Shown: positions 1 to 8,265 of the stretch, piece after piece
Position numbering within the stretch: position 1 is the stretch's first letter
How the letters are laid out: each line of letters begins with the position of its first letter
Assembly: GCF_008120935.1 (NCBI RefSeq)
Contig: NZ_RDBO01000077.1
Coordinates: 829,641-889,609 of the forward strand
DNA: 59,969 bases
Reading direction: 5' to 3'
DNA from: Streptomyces sp. sk2.1
Lineage (GTDB): Bacteria > Actinomycetota > Actinomycetes > Streptomycetales > Streptomycetaceae
Notes under the pieces: generated by a model
What the model was told of the DNA's origin: nothing
Seen by the model: only the letters and a program-made list of their open reading frames with translations
Databases searched by the model: none
Translations under genes and position numbers: made by a program

Positions 1-166
1 CCAGAACCGCTCCTCCTCCCACCAGACGAAACGTCCCAGCCGTAGCGCTTCCCATCGAAACGCGGCAGGAATAGTAGGAAAAGATCCGATCTGCGAGGTT
101 CCACAGGTTCGCCACGAGGCAGATCCCGAAGCCCGCCACGACGGCTCCAACCATGACAGCAAACAT
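1..166 (-). CDS. Partial small membrane protein, runs off left edge
   Basis: The minus strand opens with ATG at 166 and stays in one frame to the window edge, giving at least 55 residues. The frame has a stop seven codons upstream and no other usable start, and GGAAGAG lies about 7 nt before the ATG. The first 20 or so residues are hydrophobic (MFAVMVGAVVAGFGICLVAN), followed by NLWNLADRIF and a small-residue stretch ending in GGGAVL where a second membrane segment may begin. I do not recognise a named family; the layout resembles small membrane proteins common in Streptomyces. No matching transposon end is visible between this gene and tniQ, so it is probably cargo of the Tn7-like element. 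That is inference. Confidence 0.5.
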   Translation of the reverse strand, partial: MFAVMVGAVVAGFGICLVANLWNLADRIFSYYSCRVSMGSATAGTFRLVGGGAVL

Positions 167-489
167 CAGCCACTCTTCCCACGCTCACGCGTTCAGATGA
201 GTATGCATCTTCATACCCCGCTGCCCTGAGCAGCCCCCACACGGCGAACCGATCGCTTGCCCTCATTCAAGCCGTGCCGCCATAAGAAACGACCTCTTAG
301 GCGCGTGAGTAGGCGTCGGCCGAAGGTCGCCTTCACTGTAGGCGGCACCACCATAGCCGGTAGGCATGCTGCCTCCCGTCACTTTCCAGCCCCCACAATC
401 ACAAGCCGACGAGTGCCTACTTCTCCTGCATGGCGCGGACGGCGAAAGGAGTTTGCCCCTTTTGGGAGGGATTCGGCCTCGTTGGCTTA
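167..489. other. Intergenic stretch between edge gene and tniQ
   Basis: About 320 bases with lower GC than the rest of the window and no convincing gene; the short open frames here lack ribosome sites and normal codon bias. I looked for inverted copies of the terminal repeats seen at 5454-5532 and found none, so the far end of the transposon is probably outside the window. Confidence 0.5.
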
Positions 490-1563
490 TCAGTGAGTCT
501 GGTAGTAGCTGCGCCCATCCGGAAGACGCACGTGTTTCAGTATTGGTCTCCAGGCCCGCCGGAAGACGGTAGCGAGATGGCGGTGTGCGACAAGCGCCTC
601 ACCCGCCCGGTGGGATGCGTCGAAGGCCTGGGCGCGACGTTGCTGTGCAAGTCGCGTGGCAGAGCTCAGGGTTGGCTTTCGCAGGTACCGTATCTGGTCG
701 TGGATGTAAATAGGAGAAAGCGGCTGGAGTTTGGCATTCATGTTGGCCCAGTGGCTGATGGGATCGTCGTCATGCTGTTTGTATCGGTATTTTGGGTGTC
801 CTAGACGTCGCGCGATTTCGATGTGGAATTGGTGTCGGTCCCAGTTTGCTTCCTGCGCTGCTTGTCTCCAGTAGGACGACGCGAAAAGCGAGGCCAGCGC
901 GACGGCTTCGGGGTAGACCGCGGCGCAGAGACGGGCCACGGAGAAGGTCGCTTCGGCTGTGCCGGGCGGGATGAGGACGTTGGCCCGGCGGATCCAGTCG
1001 TGCCACGCTTCGCCATTCTCGTTCTCCGGGAGTGACCAGAGCTGGCCGCAGATGAGTATCGCGGTGAGGACGGCGTCGTAGGTGATGGCCCAGCCGTGAC
1101 GCTGGAGGATACGCAGATGTTTGCGTTGTGCCTGGACGATCTCTGGGAGGGTGTCGAGGGACGTACTCTGCCCGTCCGCGTCGGACGGGCAGAGCCATAG
1201 CCGGTGTCGAGCGCAGACATAGCGGTGGTGCGGCAGGATCCGGGTGACCTCGCCGCCGAGGTGTTTGGCGTTGCAATGATGGCAGCCTGATTGTGGCTGG
1301 TGGCGGTACATGGCCCAGTCGGGCTGTGGCATGCGTAGTTCGGGGAGGGCCCCGGCGAGGGAGTGGATGGTCCGGCCGGTGATGGCGGCGAGCCGTTCGG
1401 GGACGATGACGCGGCGCATGCCGCCAGAGGCTTCGCGTTCGGTGACGCACCGCCAGAGGACGTTGATGTCGAGACCGTGAAGGCGGGCCAGGCGGCCGAT
1501 GTAGGAGGCAGCGATCTCGTGCTGTGCGGGCGGGACGGGGTCGGGTAGGCGGGGGAGGAGCAT
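490..1563 (-). CDS. tniQ: TniQ-family target-selection protein of Tn7-like element
   Basis: A 357-residue protein. TniQ/TnsD proteins bind the target site and recruit the TnsC ATPase and transposase. The family zinc finger is visible at residues 94-120 as C-x2-C-x19-C-x2-H (C94, C97, C117, H120), after a helical N-terminus containing YIGRLARLHG. The rest is helical, with aromatic and basic residues (RRLGHPKYRYKQ). At 357 residues it is nearer the short TniQ proteins than full-length TnsD. Its ATG overlaps the stop of the preceding ATPase gene as TGATG, so translation is probably coupled. It is the only TniQ-type protein in view, so it may be the sole target selector unless another lies beyond the left edge. 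Confidence 0.88.
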   Translation of the reverse strand: MLLPRLPDPVPPAQHEIAASYIGRLARLHGLDINVLWRCVTEREASGGMRRVIVPERLAAITGRTIHSLAGALPELRMPQPDWAMYRHQPQSGCHHCNAKHLGGEVTRILPHHRYVCARHRLWLCPSDADGQSTSLDTLPEIVQAQRKHLRILQRHGWAITYDAVLTAILICGQLWSLPENENGEAWHDWIRRANVLIPPGTAEATFSVARLCAAVYPEAVALASLFASSYWRQAAQEANWDRHQFHIEIARRLGHPKYRYKQHDDDPISHWANMNAKLQPLSPIYIHDQIRYLRKPTLSSATRLAQQRRAQAFDASHRAGEALVAHRHLATVFRRAWRPILKHVRLPDGRSYYQTH

Positions 1564-2651
1564 CAGGCGATGCGCCTGCGGCGGGAGCGGGGTTTCTCCG
1601 GGGCTGTGAGGGCTTGGCAGCGTTCGGCGGCGTAGTCCACCGGAACTGACTCCAAAAGGTCTTCTGTGATGCGTTCGCTGCAGTCTTCGATGGCGAGTAC
1701 GCCGGCGCCCCGGACGAGTTGCGACAGGCTGCCGATCATGCCGCCGGTGCGGTGGTAGAGGTACTCGCTCAGACCCGTCAGCGTTCCGGGCTGATGGTGG
1801 TGCAGCCGGAGCATGGACTCCAGGGTGCCAACTAGGGATTGCCAGGCCTCCCGGTCCGTCCCGGAGGCGTAGGAGAACGGGGCGGCGGGGATAACGGTGA
1901 ACCGTCCGGCGATCTGGCGGCCGCGGGTGCCAGCGAACAGGCCCTGGGCCTCAACATCGATGCCTGCGTAGGCGAATGTGGCGGGCAGTCGCTCGGCGAA
2001 GTACTTCAACTGGTCGGAGGCTTCGGCGCCGGTGCGGGTGGCGAGGTTCAGGTTGTGCAGCTCGTCGACCAGGACCAGGTCGACATGGACGTGAGCGCCG
2101 GTCGCGCAGACCGCGTTGACGACGTCGGTGATGTTGAAGCGGGTGGGGAAGTCCAAGCCGAAGAACCGGGCGAACTCCATGGCGAGCATCTTCGGTGTGG
2201 CGGCCGGCGGGACGGTGACATAGACGACCGGGAGCCGGGCGCGGTCGCGTGGGTGGCGCTTGCGGACCGCGATCTCGTGGGCCCGCCCGAGTTGGGAGAG
2301 GGCGGTGGTCTTCCCTGTGCCGGAGGCGCCGCTGATGATGACTCCCCGACGGGCGGAGATCTGCTGCCGGTTGAGCTGGATCAGGAGCCGTGAGGTGGCG
2401 ATGACCTTCTGGATGGTCGGGGTGTTCACCAGCGGCAGGTCGGCGTGGTAGTTCCGGCGCGCGTCGTCATGGTGCAGCTTCTCCTTCTCGGACAGGGCGG
2501 CCTGCCGGGCTGCGGTCAGCAACGGAGGCGGGGACGGTTTGTGTTCGACGAAGCGACGCCATCCCTCCTTCGTAGTCAGCGGGCTGTCCGGCGGCAGCTC
2601 CTGCCCCGTTGCCTGCTGCGGGACGAACGTGGTGCGGGAAGGCCTGTTCAT
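1563..2651 (-). CDS. tniB: TniB/TnsC-like AAA+ ATPase of Tn7-like element
   Basis: A 362-residue ATPase, the regulator that links target choice to transposase in Tn7/Tn5053-type elements. Walker A is clear (GASGTGKTT, around residues 108-116) and Walker B follows as LVLVDELHNLN around 194-204. The N-terminal 80 residues are polar and probably contact partner proteins. The ATG at 2651 is preferred over an in-frame GTG at 2657 because GAAAGG lies about 6 nt upstream and the start forms ATGA with the end of tnsB. It sits between tnsB and tniQ in a four-gene overlapping run, the expected order for a TnsABC-TniQ module. Confidence 0.9.
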   Translation of the reverse strand: MNRPSRTTFVPQQATGQELPPDSPLTTKEGWRRFVEHKPSPPPLLTAARQAALSEKEKLHHDDARRNYHADLPLVNTPTIQKVIATSRLLIQLNRQQISARRGVIISGASGTGKTTALSQLGRAHEIAVRKRHPRDRARLPVVYVTVPPAATPKMLAMEFARFFGLDFPTRFNITDVVNAVCATGAHVHVDLVLVDELHNLNLATRTGAEASDQLKYFAERLPATFAYAGIDVEAQGLFAGTRGRQIAGRFTVIPAAPFSYASGTDREAWQSLVGTLESMLRLHHHQPGTLTGLSEYLYHRTGGMIGSLSQLVRGAGVLAIEDCSERITEDLLESVPVDYAAERCQALTAPEKPRSRRRRIA

Positions 2652-4675
2652 AGCCACCTTTCGGCTTCTGCGTGGGCGTCGAAGACACCGAACGGGATCA
2701 CCCGGGCCGGTTCGGTGCTGGAGTCGGGCGGGGCTGGTTCCGGGGCTGCGGGCGGTGCGGGCGGCCGGTGGGAGGCGCCTGCGACACGTGTGCGGCCGAC
2801 GACCTTCGCAGTACGGGTGTCCGGGCCGTGCTCGGCGCGGGTCAGCAACTCGTCCAGGACCCGGGCGACCGCCGCTTCATTGGTGTCGTCCAGCCCGGCT
2901 TCGGCGGCCAGCCGGCGGGCGTGCTGCCAGGTGAAGTCCGCGAACGGCGCGTTCACCAGCGGAAGATGCACCCAGGGGATTGTGACCCAGCCCCGCTGGG
3001 TGCGTACGAACACCTGAGACAGGTCGTAGGGGTCGTAGTGGATCTCCCAGAGACCGCGCTTGGCTGCATGCCCAGAGTGCTGGCGCCGCAGAGGCCCCAA
3101 CTCGGCGCTGTCGTAGGTGCGGTAGTTGATCCGGATGCCGTAGCCGTTGATGGCCCGCCAGGTCACCGGCAGCAGTTCCAGGTAGTCCTCACCGCGCAGG
3201 ACCAGCGGCAGGTAGCCGCAGGCCGCGACCAGCGAGGTGTACTTGTCGTTCGGCGACATCGCCTTCTTCGGGCGGAACGGGTCGCGCAGAGCATCGTGTG
3301 CTCTGGCTTGCCACCCGGCCAGCAGCCACTCATCCAGCAGGTCCTGGAGTTCGGGGACCGTCCAGATAGCCCGGTCCTCGATCCGTTCGCCGCGGCGGGA
3401 AACCTCCCGCCCTGTGTAGGCGGGAAGATGCTGGACGAACAGCGTGTTGACCGCGGAGAACGTCGCCTCCACGATGGCCTTGTCGGTCGGCGTGCGCGGA
3501 CGCGCTCTCTGCACCGAGATGCCGAGCCGGTCGCAGGCCCGTACGAAGGTGTCGGAGATGAACACCTTGCCGCCGTCGATTACGACGGTGTCCGGCACGA
3601 TCACCGGTTTCGCCGCGGCCTGCTCCATCCGGGAGTCCACGTCCAGCAACCGCAGGTGCGGCATGCGCGACGCTCCCATCCGCAGTGAGGCGGGCCAGCC
3701 GGGCCGCATAGGCTCGGGCACCAGCATCCGGGCCAGCAGTAGCGAGGCGTCCACCGCCTTGGTGCCCATCGGCCGCAATACTGCGGCGCAGATCGTCCGC
3801 GTCGCGACGTCGACCGCGATCGTCAGATCCGCGCGGGCGGTCAGCCCGGAATCGAGCACCACCATCACATCCAGGGGGGTGGAGTCGATCTGCACCTGTT
3901 CCCCGGGGCGGTCGGCGAACGTCGGGGTGAACGGGCCTTCGGGTCGGTTCGCCGTCTGCCGCCGCGTGACGGCCGAGCCGAAGGTGTGCCTCCCCGTGGA
4001 TAGCGCGTCGATCAGCTTGTAGAAGGTCCGCTGACTCGGCAGCGGCACCACCCCCTCGCCGTGGGTGGCCTCCACCAGCTTGACCACCCGGCGGATCAGT
4101 CGGGATCGGGTCCCTGTCGAGGTGCGCGTCTCCGCTTCCAGGGCCTCCTGGACGGCCGCGACCAGCCGAGCGTCCGCCCGCCCCGTCGCCTCCCAGGTCT
4201 GCGTCGCCCGTTGGTCCACCAGCCCCCAGACCCCTTGCCGGACGTAGCGCGACCGTCGGCTCTGTACGGTCCGAACGGTCACCCCCAGCTCTTGCGCCTT
4301 CGCGGCCATCCGCTCCATCAGCGAGAAGGCGGCTGGGTCATAGCCGGGGCGGGGCGGCGTGCCCGGCGCGGTGCCGGGCAGCAGCCCGGTCTCGACCTCC
4401 ACCATGTGCTGTTCCCACTCGCGCGCCGCCTCCAGCACCGGCTCCGGCAACGTCGCCAGCAACCCGGACGGCTCCACCGCGGGCAGCGGCTCCGTGCCGA
4501 TGACGGCGAAGTCCGGCGCCGCCATCAGATGCGACGCGAGCACCACCGATTCCGCCCCCGTCGCAGAGCGCAGCCGCACCGATGTGCCAGCGAGCGCCAC
4601 CACCTGGTGATCCCCGTCGTCGTAGGCGACCCAGTCGCCAGGCCGCAACACCGGCTTGCCCGGCCCTGGTGTCAC
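2648..4675 (-). CDS. tnsB: TnsB-like DDE transposase (Mu/Tn7 superfamily)
   Basis: A 675-residue transposase that would cut and join the 3' ends of the element. Residues about 120-150 form a helix-turn-helix (ERMAAKAQELGVTVRTVQSR). The catalytic core has D264 (VQIDSTPLD), D367 (VVIDGGKVF) and E403 (AIVEATFSAVN); D367 and E403 are 36 apart, the D-x35-E spacing of the superfamily. A Mu C-terminal beta-barrel follows near 515-560 (YDPYDLSQVFV). The last 60 residues are Pro/Ala-rich and end in RWL, a possible ATPase-contact tail. The frame is open further upstream, but the GTG at 4675 gives a GTGA overlap with the tnsA stop and removes a low-quality extension, so I chose it. Confidence 0.92.
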   Translation of the reverse strand: MTPGPGKPVLRPGDWVAYDDGDHQVVALAGTSVRLRSATGAESVVLASHLMAAPDFAVIGTEPLPAVEPSGLLATLPEPVLEAAREWEQHMVEVETGLLPGTAPGTPPRPGYDPAAFSLMERMAAKAQELGVTVRTVQSRRSRYVRQGVWGLVDQRATQTWEATGRADARLVAAVQEALEAETRTSTGTRSRLIRRVVKLVEATHGEGVVPLPSQRTFYKLIDALSTGRHTFGSAVTRRQTANRPEGPFTPTFADRPGEQVQIDSTPLDVMVVLDSGLTARADLTIAVDVATRTICAAVLRPMGTKAVDASLLLARMLVPEPMRPGWPASLRMGASRMPHLRLLDVDSRMEQAAAKPVIVPDTVVIDGGKVFISDTFVRACDRLGISVQRARPRTPTDKAIVEATFSAVNTLFVQHLPAYTGREVSRRGERIEDRAIWTVPELQDLLDEWLLAGWQARAHDALRDPFRPKKAMSPNDKYTSLVAACGYLPLVLRGEDYLELLPVTWRAINGYGIRINYRTYDSAELGPLRRQHSGHAAKRGLWEIHYDPYDLSQVFVRTQRGWVTIPWVHLPLVNAPFADFTWQHARRLAAEAGLDDTNEAAVARVLDELLTRAEHGPDTRTAKVVGRTRVAGASHRPPAPPAAPEPAPPDSSTEPARVIPFGVFDAHAEAERWL

Positions 4676-5433
4676 CGCCGCACCCCCGCTGACACCAGCG
4701 AGAAGGCATGCAGTGGCACCGACACATTCGCTGTCAGCTCGTGCGACCACAGCAGGTGGAACAGCACCGGCAGCACCCTGATCGGGTCCCCCACCGAGGA
4801 GGCCCCGCCCATCAGCGGCTGTGGCTCGGAGTACGCCGCCAGCAGTTCGGAGGCCACCGGTTCCGGCCGGTGCCGGGGGTGGCGGTAGCCCGCCAGCCAG
4901 CGCACATTGCGCACCACGATCGCGTCTGGCGCACCCACCAGCCGGAACTCCCACCCCACCTGAGAGCAGGCTGTCTGCGTCGCCTCGAACTTCGCCACAT
5001 CCCGTGGCTTGCGCTGATCCGCCGGGCGGCAGTCGACCACCACCGCCGTGCCGTCGTCACGGCGCGCGAAGTAGTCCGGCGCGTGCGAGACGCTCTTGCC
5101 CGCATCCGACCGCCAGAACAGCCAGAACGGCTGAGACGAGATCCCCACCACCGACGGGTCGAAGTCCAGGAGCATCACGTGGTCGCGCTCCAGCCAGGAC
5201 TCGTACCCGATGTGCCCGCCCACCGTGGACGACCACCACAGGCCCGGCAGGTGCCGCTGCCCCTTGTACGACTTGAACGCGCGTACAGGCGCGGCGTCCT
5301 CGAACCGGACTGCCCAGGCATCCACCAGCGGGCGACGGAACCCAGACCCGTCCCGGTCGGCGTACGCGACTTCGAACCCCTTCGCCGGCGGCCCGGAGAC
5401 ACCGCCCGGCAGTACCTCTAACGAACCTGCCAC
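4672..5433 (-). CDS. tnsA: TnsA-like endonuclease subunit of heteromeric transposase
   Basis: A 253-residue protein. TnsA cuts the 5' strands at transposon ends, so a TnsA+TnsB element moves by cut-and-paste. The restriction-enzyme-like core is visible: an acidic helix GYESWLERD (E78, E82), then SHAPDYFARR with D120, then the strand AVVVDCRP with D134. In Tn7 TnsA a Lys follows this strand; here the nearby basic residue is R136, so the exact triad is uncertain. It starts with GTG at 5433 behind a weak AGAGAG. It is the first gene of the module and lies about 100 bp inside the readable transposon end. Confidence 0.87.
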   Translation of the reverse strand: MAGSLEVLPGGVSGPPAKGFEVAYADRDGSGFRRPLVDAWAVRFEDAAPVRAFKSYKGQRHLPGLWWSSTVGGHIGYESWLERDHVMLLDFDPSVVGISSQPFWLFWRSDAGKSVSHAPDYFARRDDGTAVVVDCRPADQRKPRDVAKFEATQTACSQVGWEFRLVGAPDAIVVRNVRWLAGYRHPRHRPEPVASELLAAYSEPQPLMGGASSVGDPIRVLPVLFHLLWSHELTANVSVPLHAFSLVSAGVRR

Positions 5434-5453
5434 GACTCTCTAACCCGAGCCCG

Positions 5454-5514
5454 CGACGAAAGGTCACTCTGCAAGGCGAAAGGCGAGACGAAGGACGAAG
5501 CTGCAAAACGAAGA
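5454..5514. repeat. Two direct repeats, probable TnsB-binding sites
   Basis: Two imperfect copies of about 30 bp start GACGAA at 5454 and 5487 and share the core CTGCAARRCGAAR (5469-5481 and 5501-5513, 32 bp apart). Repeats of this kind near a terminus are where TnsB binds in Tn7-like elements. They lie between the tnsA start and the proposed terminus. The assignment as binding sites is inference. Confidence 0.55.
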
Positions 5515-5520
5515 GATCCA

Positions 5521-5532
5521 TGTCAAAGGACA
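5521..5532. mobile_element. Proposed tnsA-side terminus of Tn7-like element
   Basis: TGTCAAAGGACA is a short palindrome (TGTC/GACA) ending in ACA, as expected for an end whose outward partner begins TGT. The next five bases, GCGAC, would be the target-site duplication. The matching left end is not in the window, so the exact boundary is unproven. Everything from the left edge to about 5532 would belong to the element. Confidence 0.45.
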
Positions 5533-5591
5533 GCGACCGGCTGATCGCTCAGAGCGAACACTCTCCGGGGAACAATGGGCGGCTCAGGAGC

Positions 5592-5612
5592 ATTGAGTCT
5601 GCATAGCTCAAC
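5592..5612 (+). promoter_or_regulatory. HAIR-like HspR operator upstream of lon
   Basis: ATTGAGT-N7-GCTCAAC matches the HAIR consensus CTTGAGT-N7-ACTCAAG at five of seven positions in each arm with exact spacing, and ends 21 bp before the lon ATG. HspR represses lon through HAIR elements in Streptomyces, so heat-shock control is likely here. Confidence 0.75.
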
Positions 5613-5633
5613 TTGACTGCCGAAGGGGAGATC

Positions 5634-8054
5634 ATGGCTACCGATTCCAATGCGGTCACTCCGCTCGCCCTGCCCGTGCTGCCGCTCGACGACGAGGTCG
5701 TGCTGCCCGGGATGGTGGTGCCTCTGGACCTGTCCGACACGGATGTACGCGTCGCGGTGGAGGCCGCGCAGGTCGCAGCCCGGGACGGCGGGGGCAAGCC
5801 CGAGGTGCTCCTGGTGCCGCGGATCGACGGCACGTACACCGGTACCGGTGTGATCGGCACCGTCGAGCAGGTCGGACGGCTTTCGGACGGAGATCCGGGC
5901 GCGCTCATCCGCGGCCGGGGCCGGGTGCGGATCGGGGCCGGTACCAGCGGGCCGGGCGGAGCGCTGTGGGTGGAGGGGACCAGGGTCGACGCGGTCGTTC
6001 CCGACCCGCTTCCCGGCGCCGCCGCCGAGCTGGTCAAGGAGTACAAGGCGCTCGCCACCAGCTGGCTGAAGAAGCGCGGCGCCTGGCAGGTCGTGGACCG
6101 GGTCCAGCAGATCGAGGACATCTCCGCGCTCGCCGACAATTCCGGTTACTCGCCCTTCCTCACCACCGCCCAGAAGGTGCAGCTCCTGGAGACCACGGAC
6201 CCGGTCGCCCGGCTGAAGCTCGCCATCCAGTGGCTCGGCGAGCACCTCGCCGAGCAGGACGTCGCCGAGTCCATCGCCAAGGACGTCCAGGAGGGCGTCG
6301 ACAAGCAGCAGCGCGAGTTCCTGCTGCGGCGCCAGCTCGACGCCGTGCGCAAGGAGCTCGCCGAGCTCAACGGCGACCCGGAGGACGAGTCCGACGACTA
6401 CCGGGCCCGTGTCGAGGCCGCCGACCTCCCCGAGCACGTCCGTGAGGCGGCGCTCAAGGAGGTCGAGAAGCTGGAGCGCTCCTCCGACCAGAGCCCCGAG
6501 GGCTCCTGGATCAGGACCTGGCTCGACACCGTTCTCGAACTGCCGTGGACCGAGCGGACCGAGGACGCCTACGACATCCGCGGCGCCCAGCAGGTGCTCG
6601 ACGCCGAGCACGCCGGTCTCCAGGACGTGAAGGAACGCATCACCGAGTACCTGGCCGTGCGCAAGCGGCGTTCCGACCGCGGCCTCGGGGTCGTCGGCGG
6701 GCGGCGCGGCGGCGCCGTGCTGGCGCTGGTGGGCCCGCCCGGCGTGGGCAAGACCTCGCTCGGCGAGTCCGTCGCGCACGCCATGGGCCGCAAGTTCGTC
6801 CGCGTCGCCCTCGGCGGCGTGCGGGACGAGGCGGAGATCCGGGGTCACCGGCGCACGTACGTCGGAGCCCTGCCGGGACGCATCGTCCGGGCGATCAAGG
6901 AGGCCGGCTCGATGAACCCGGTCGTCCTGCTCGACGAGATCGACAAGGTCGGCTCCGACTTCCGGGGCGACCCGGCCGCCGCCCTCCTCGAAGTCCTCGA
7001 CCCGGCGCAGAACCACACCTTCCGCGACCACTACCTGGAGGTCGAGCTCGACCTCAGCGACGTCGTCTTCCTGGCCACCGCCAATGTGCTCGAAGCGATC
7101 CCGGAGGCCCTGCTCGACCGCATGGAGCTGGTCCGGCTCGACGGCTACACCGAGGACGAGAAGGTTGTCATCGCCCGGGACCACCTGCTCCCGCGCCAGC
7201 TGGAGCGGGCCGGTCTGGAGAAGGACGAGGTCGCGCTCGACGAGTCCGCGCTGCGCAAGCTGGCCGGCGAGTACACCCGCGAGGCGGGCGTGCGGAACCT
7301 GGAGCGGGCCGTCGCCCGGCTGCTCCGCAAGGTCGCGGCCCAGCACGAACTGGGCGACCGGGAACTGCCGTTCACGGTCACCGAGGCGGACCTGCAGGGC
7401 CTGATCGGGCGCCCGCACCACGTCCCGGAGTCCGCCCAGGACCCGGCCGAGCGCCGGACGTCGGTGCCGGGCGTGGCCACCGGACTCGCGGTGACCGGCG
7501 CCGGCGGCGACGTGCTCTTCGTGGAGGCGTCGCTCGCCGACCCGGAGACCGGGGCGTCCGGACTCACCCTCACCGGTCAGCTGGGCGACGTGATGAAGGA
7601 GTCCGCGCAGATCGCGCTGAGCTTCCTGCGGTCGCACGGCGCGGAACTGGAGCTGCCGGTCGCGGATCTGAAGGACCGCGGCGTGCACATCCACTTCCCG
7701 GCGGGCGCGGTCCCGAAGGACGGCCCGAGCGCCGGCATCACCATGACGACGGCGCTGGCCTCGCTGCTCTCCGGGCGGCTGGTCCGTACGGATGTGGCGA
7801 TGACCGGTGAGGTCTCGCTGACCGGACGGGTGCTGCCGATCGGCGGCCTGAAGCAGAAGCTGCTGGCCGCGCACCGGGCCGGGATCACCACCGTGGTGAT
7901 CCCGAAGCGGAACGAGGCCGACCTGGACGACGTGCCCGCCGAGGTCCTGGACACGCTGGAGGTTCACCCGGTGACGGACGTCCGCCAGGTGCTGGAGATC
8001 GCCCTGGCCCCGGCCTCGGCCCGGACCGACGAGAGGATCCCGGCCGCGGCGTGA
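5634..8054 (+). CDS. lon: ATP-dependent protease Lon
   Basis: An 806-residue cytoplasmic AAA+ protease that degrades misfolded and regulatory proteins. The N-terminal substrate domain (about 1-200) is followed by the ATPase with Walker A GPPGVGKTS near 367 and Walker B VVLLDEIDK, then the protease domain. The catalytic dyad is S699 (PKDGPSAGIT) and K742 (GGLKQKLLAAHR); the 43-residue spacing equals that of E. coli S679/K722. The ATG at 5634 is chosen over a TTG at 5613 because GAAGGGGAG sits directly upstream and the TTG abuts the operator. Expression is probably HspR-controlled. A Tn7-like element ends about 100 bp upstream, so any older upstream neighbour has been displaced. Confidence 0.97.
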   Translation: MATDSNAVTPLALPVLPLDDEVVLPGMVVPLDLSDTDVRVAVEAAQVAARDGGGKPEVLLVPRIDGTYTGTGVIGTVEQVGRLSDGDPGALIRGRGRVRIGAGTSGPGGALWVEGTRVDAVVPDPLPGAAAELVKEYKALATSWLKKRGAWQVVDRVQQIEDISALADNSGYSPFLTTAQKVQLLETTDPVARLKLAIQWLGEHLAEQDVAESIAKDVQEGVDKQQREFLLRRQLDAVRKELAELNGDPEDESDDYRARVEAADLPEHVREAALKEVEKLERSSDQSPEGSWIRTWLDTVLELPWTERTEDAYDIRGAQQVLDAEHAGLQDVKERITEYLAVRKRRSDRGLGVVGGRRGGAVLALVGPPGVGKTSLGESVAHAMGRKFVRVALGGVRDEAEIRGHRRTYVGALPGRIVRAIKEAGSMNPVVLLDEIDKVGSDFRGDPAAALLEVLDPAQNHTFRDHYLEVELDLSDVVFLATANVLEAIPEALLDRMELVRLDGYTEDEKVVIARDHLLPRQLERAGLEKDEVALDESALRKLAGEYTREAGVRNLERAVARLLRKVAAQHELGDRELPFTVTEADLQGLIGRPHHVPESAQDPAERRTSVPGVATGLAVTGAGGDVLFVEASLADPETGASGLTLTGQLGDVMKESAQIALSFLRSHGAELELPVADLKDRGVHIHFPAGAVPKDGPSAGITMTTALASLLSGRLVRTDVAMTGEVSLTGRVLPIGGLKQKLLAAHRAGITTVVIPKRNEADLDDVPAEVLDTLEVHPVTDVRQVLEIALAPASARTDERIPAAA

Positions 8055-8093
8055 CCGCCACGGCGTGACGGACGCGGCGTCACGCGCGCGACC

Positions 8094-8139
8094 GGTACGG
8101 ACGGCCCGCCTCCCCGGCAACGGGAGGGCGGGCCGTACC
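8094..8139 (+). terminator. Strong stem-loop after lon
   Basis: A GC-rich inverted repeat begins GGTACGG and ends CCGTACC, with arms of CCCGCC/GGCGGG and CCC/GGG around a short loop. It lies 40 bp past the lon stop and is the likely terminator, although no T-tract follows. Confidence 0.65.
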
Positions 8140-8140
8140 C

Positions 8141-8265
8141 GCGTACCCGTGGGCTTGAACGCCCCGCACCCGTACGCCTCAACATCCCGCGCGCCCGTGA
8201 GCCTTGAACGCCCCGCGCACCCGTACGCCTCAGCATCCCGCGTACCCGTGCGCCTCAAGCGCCCC
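8141..8265. repeat. Tandem repeat, about 2.5 copies of a 49-51 bp unit
   Basis: The landmarks CTTGAACGCCCCGC (8154, 8203) and CTCAAGCGCCCCGC (8254), together with CACCCGTACGCCTCA and CATCCCGCG, recur every 49-51 bp. The repeats fill the gap between the lon terminator and the truncated metalloprotease and show no credible reading frame. Confidence 0.7.

Noticed and set aside
4675..4954. Upstream extension of the TnsB frame
   Set aside because: It overlaps tnsA coding sequence, reads as Ala/Gly-rich nonsense, and GTG 4675 gives a clean GTGA junction.
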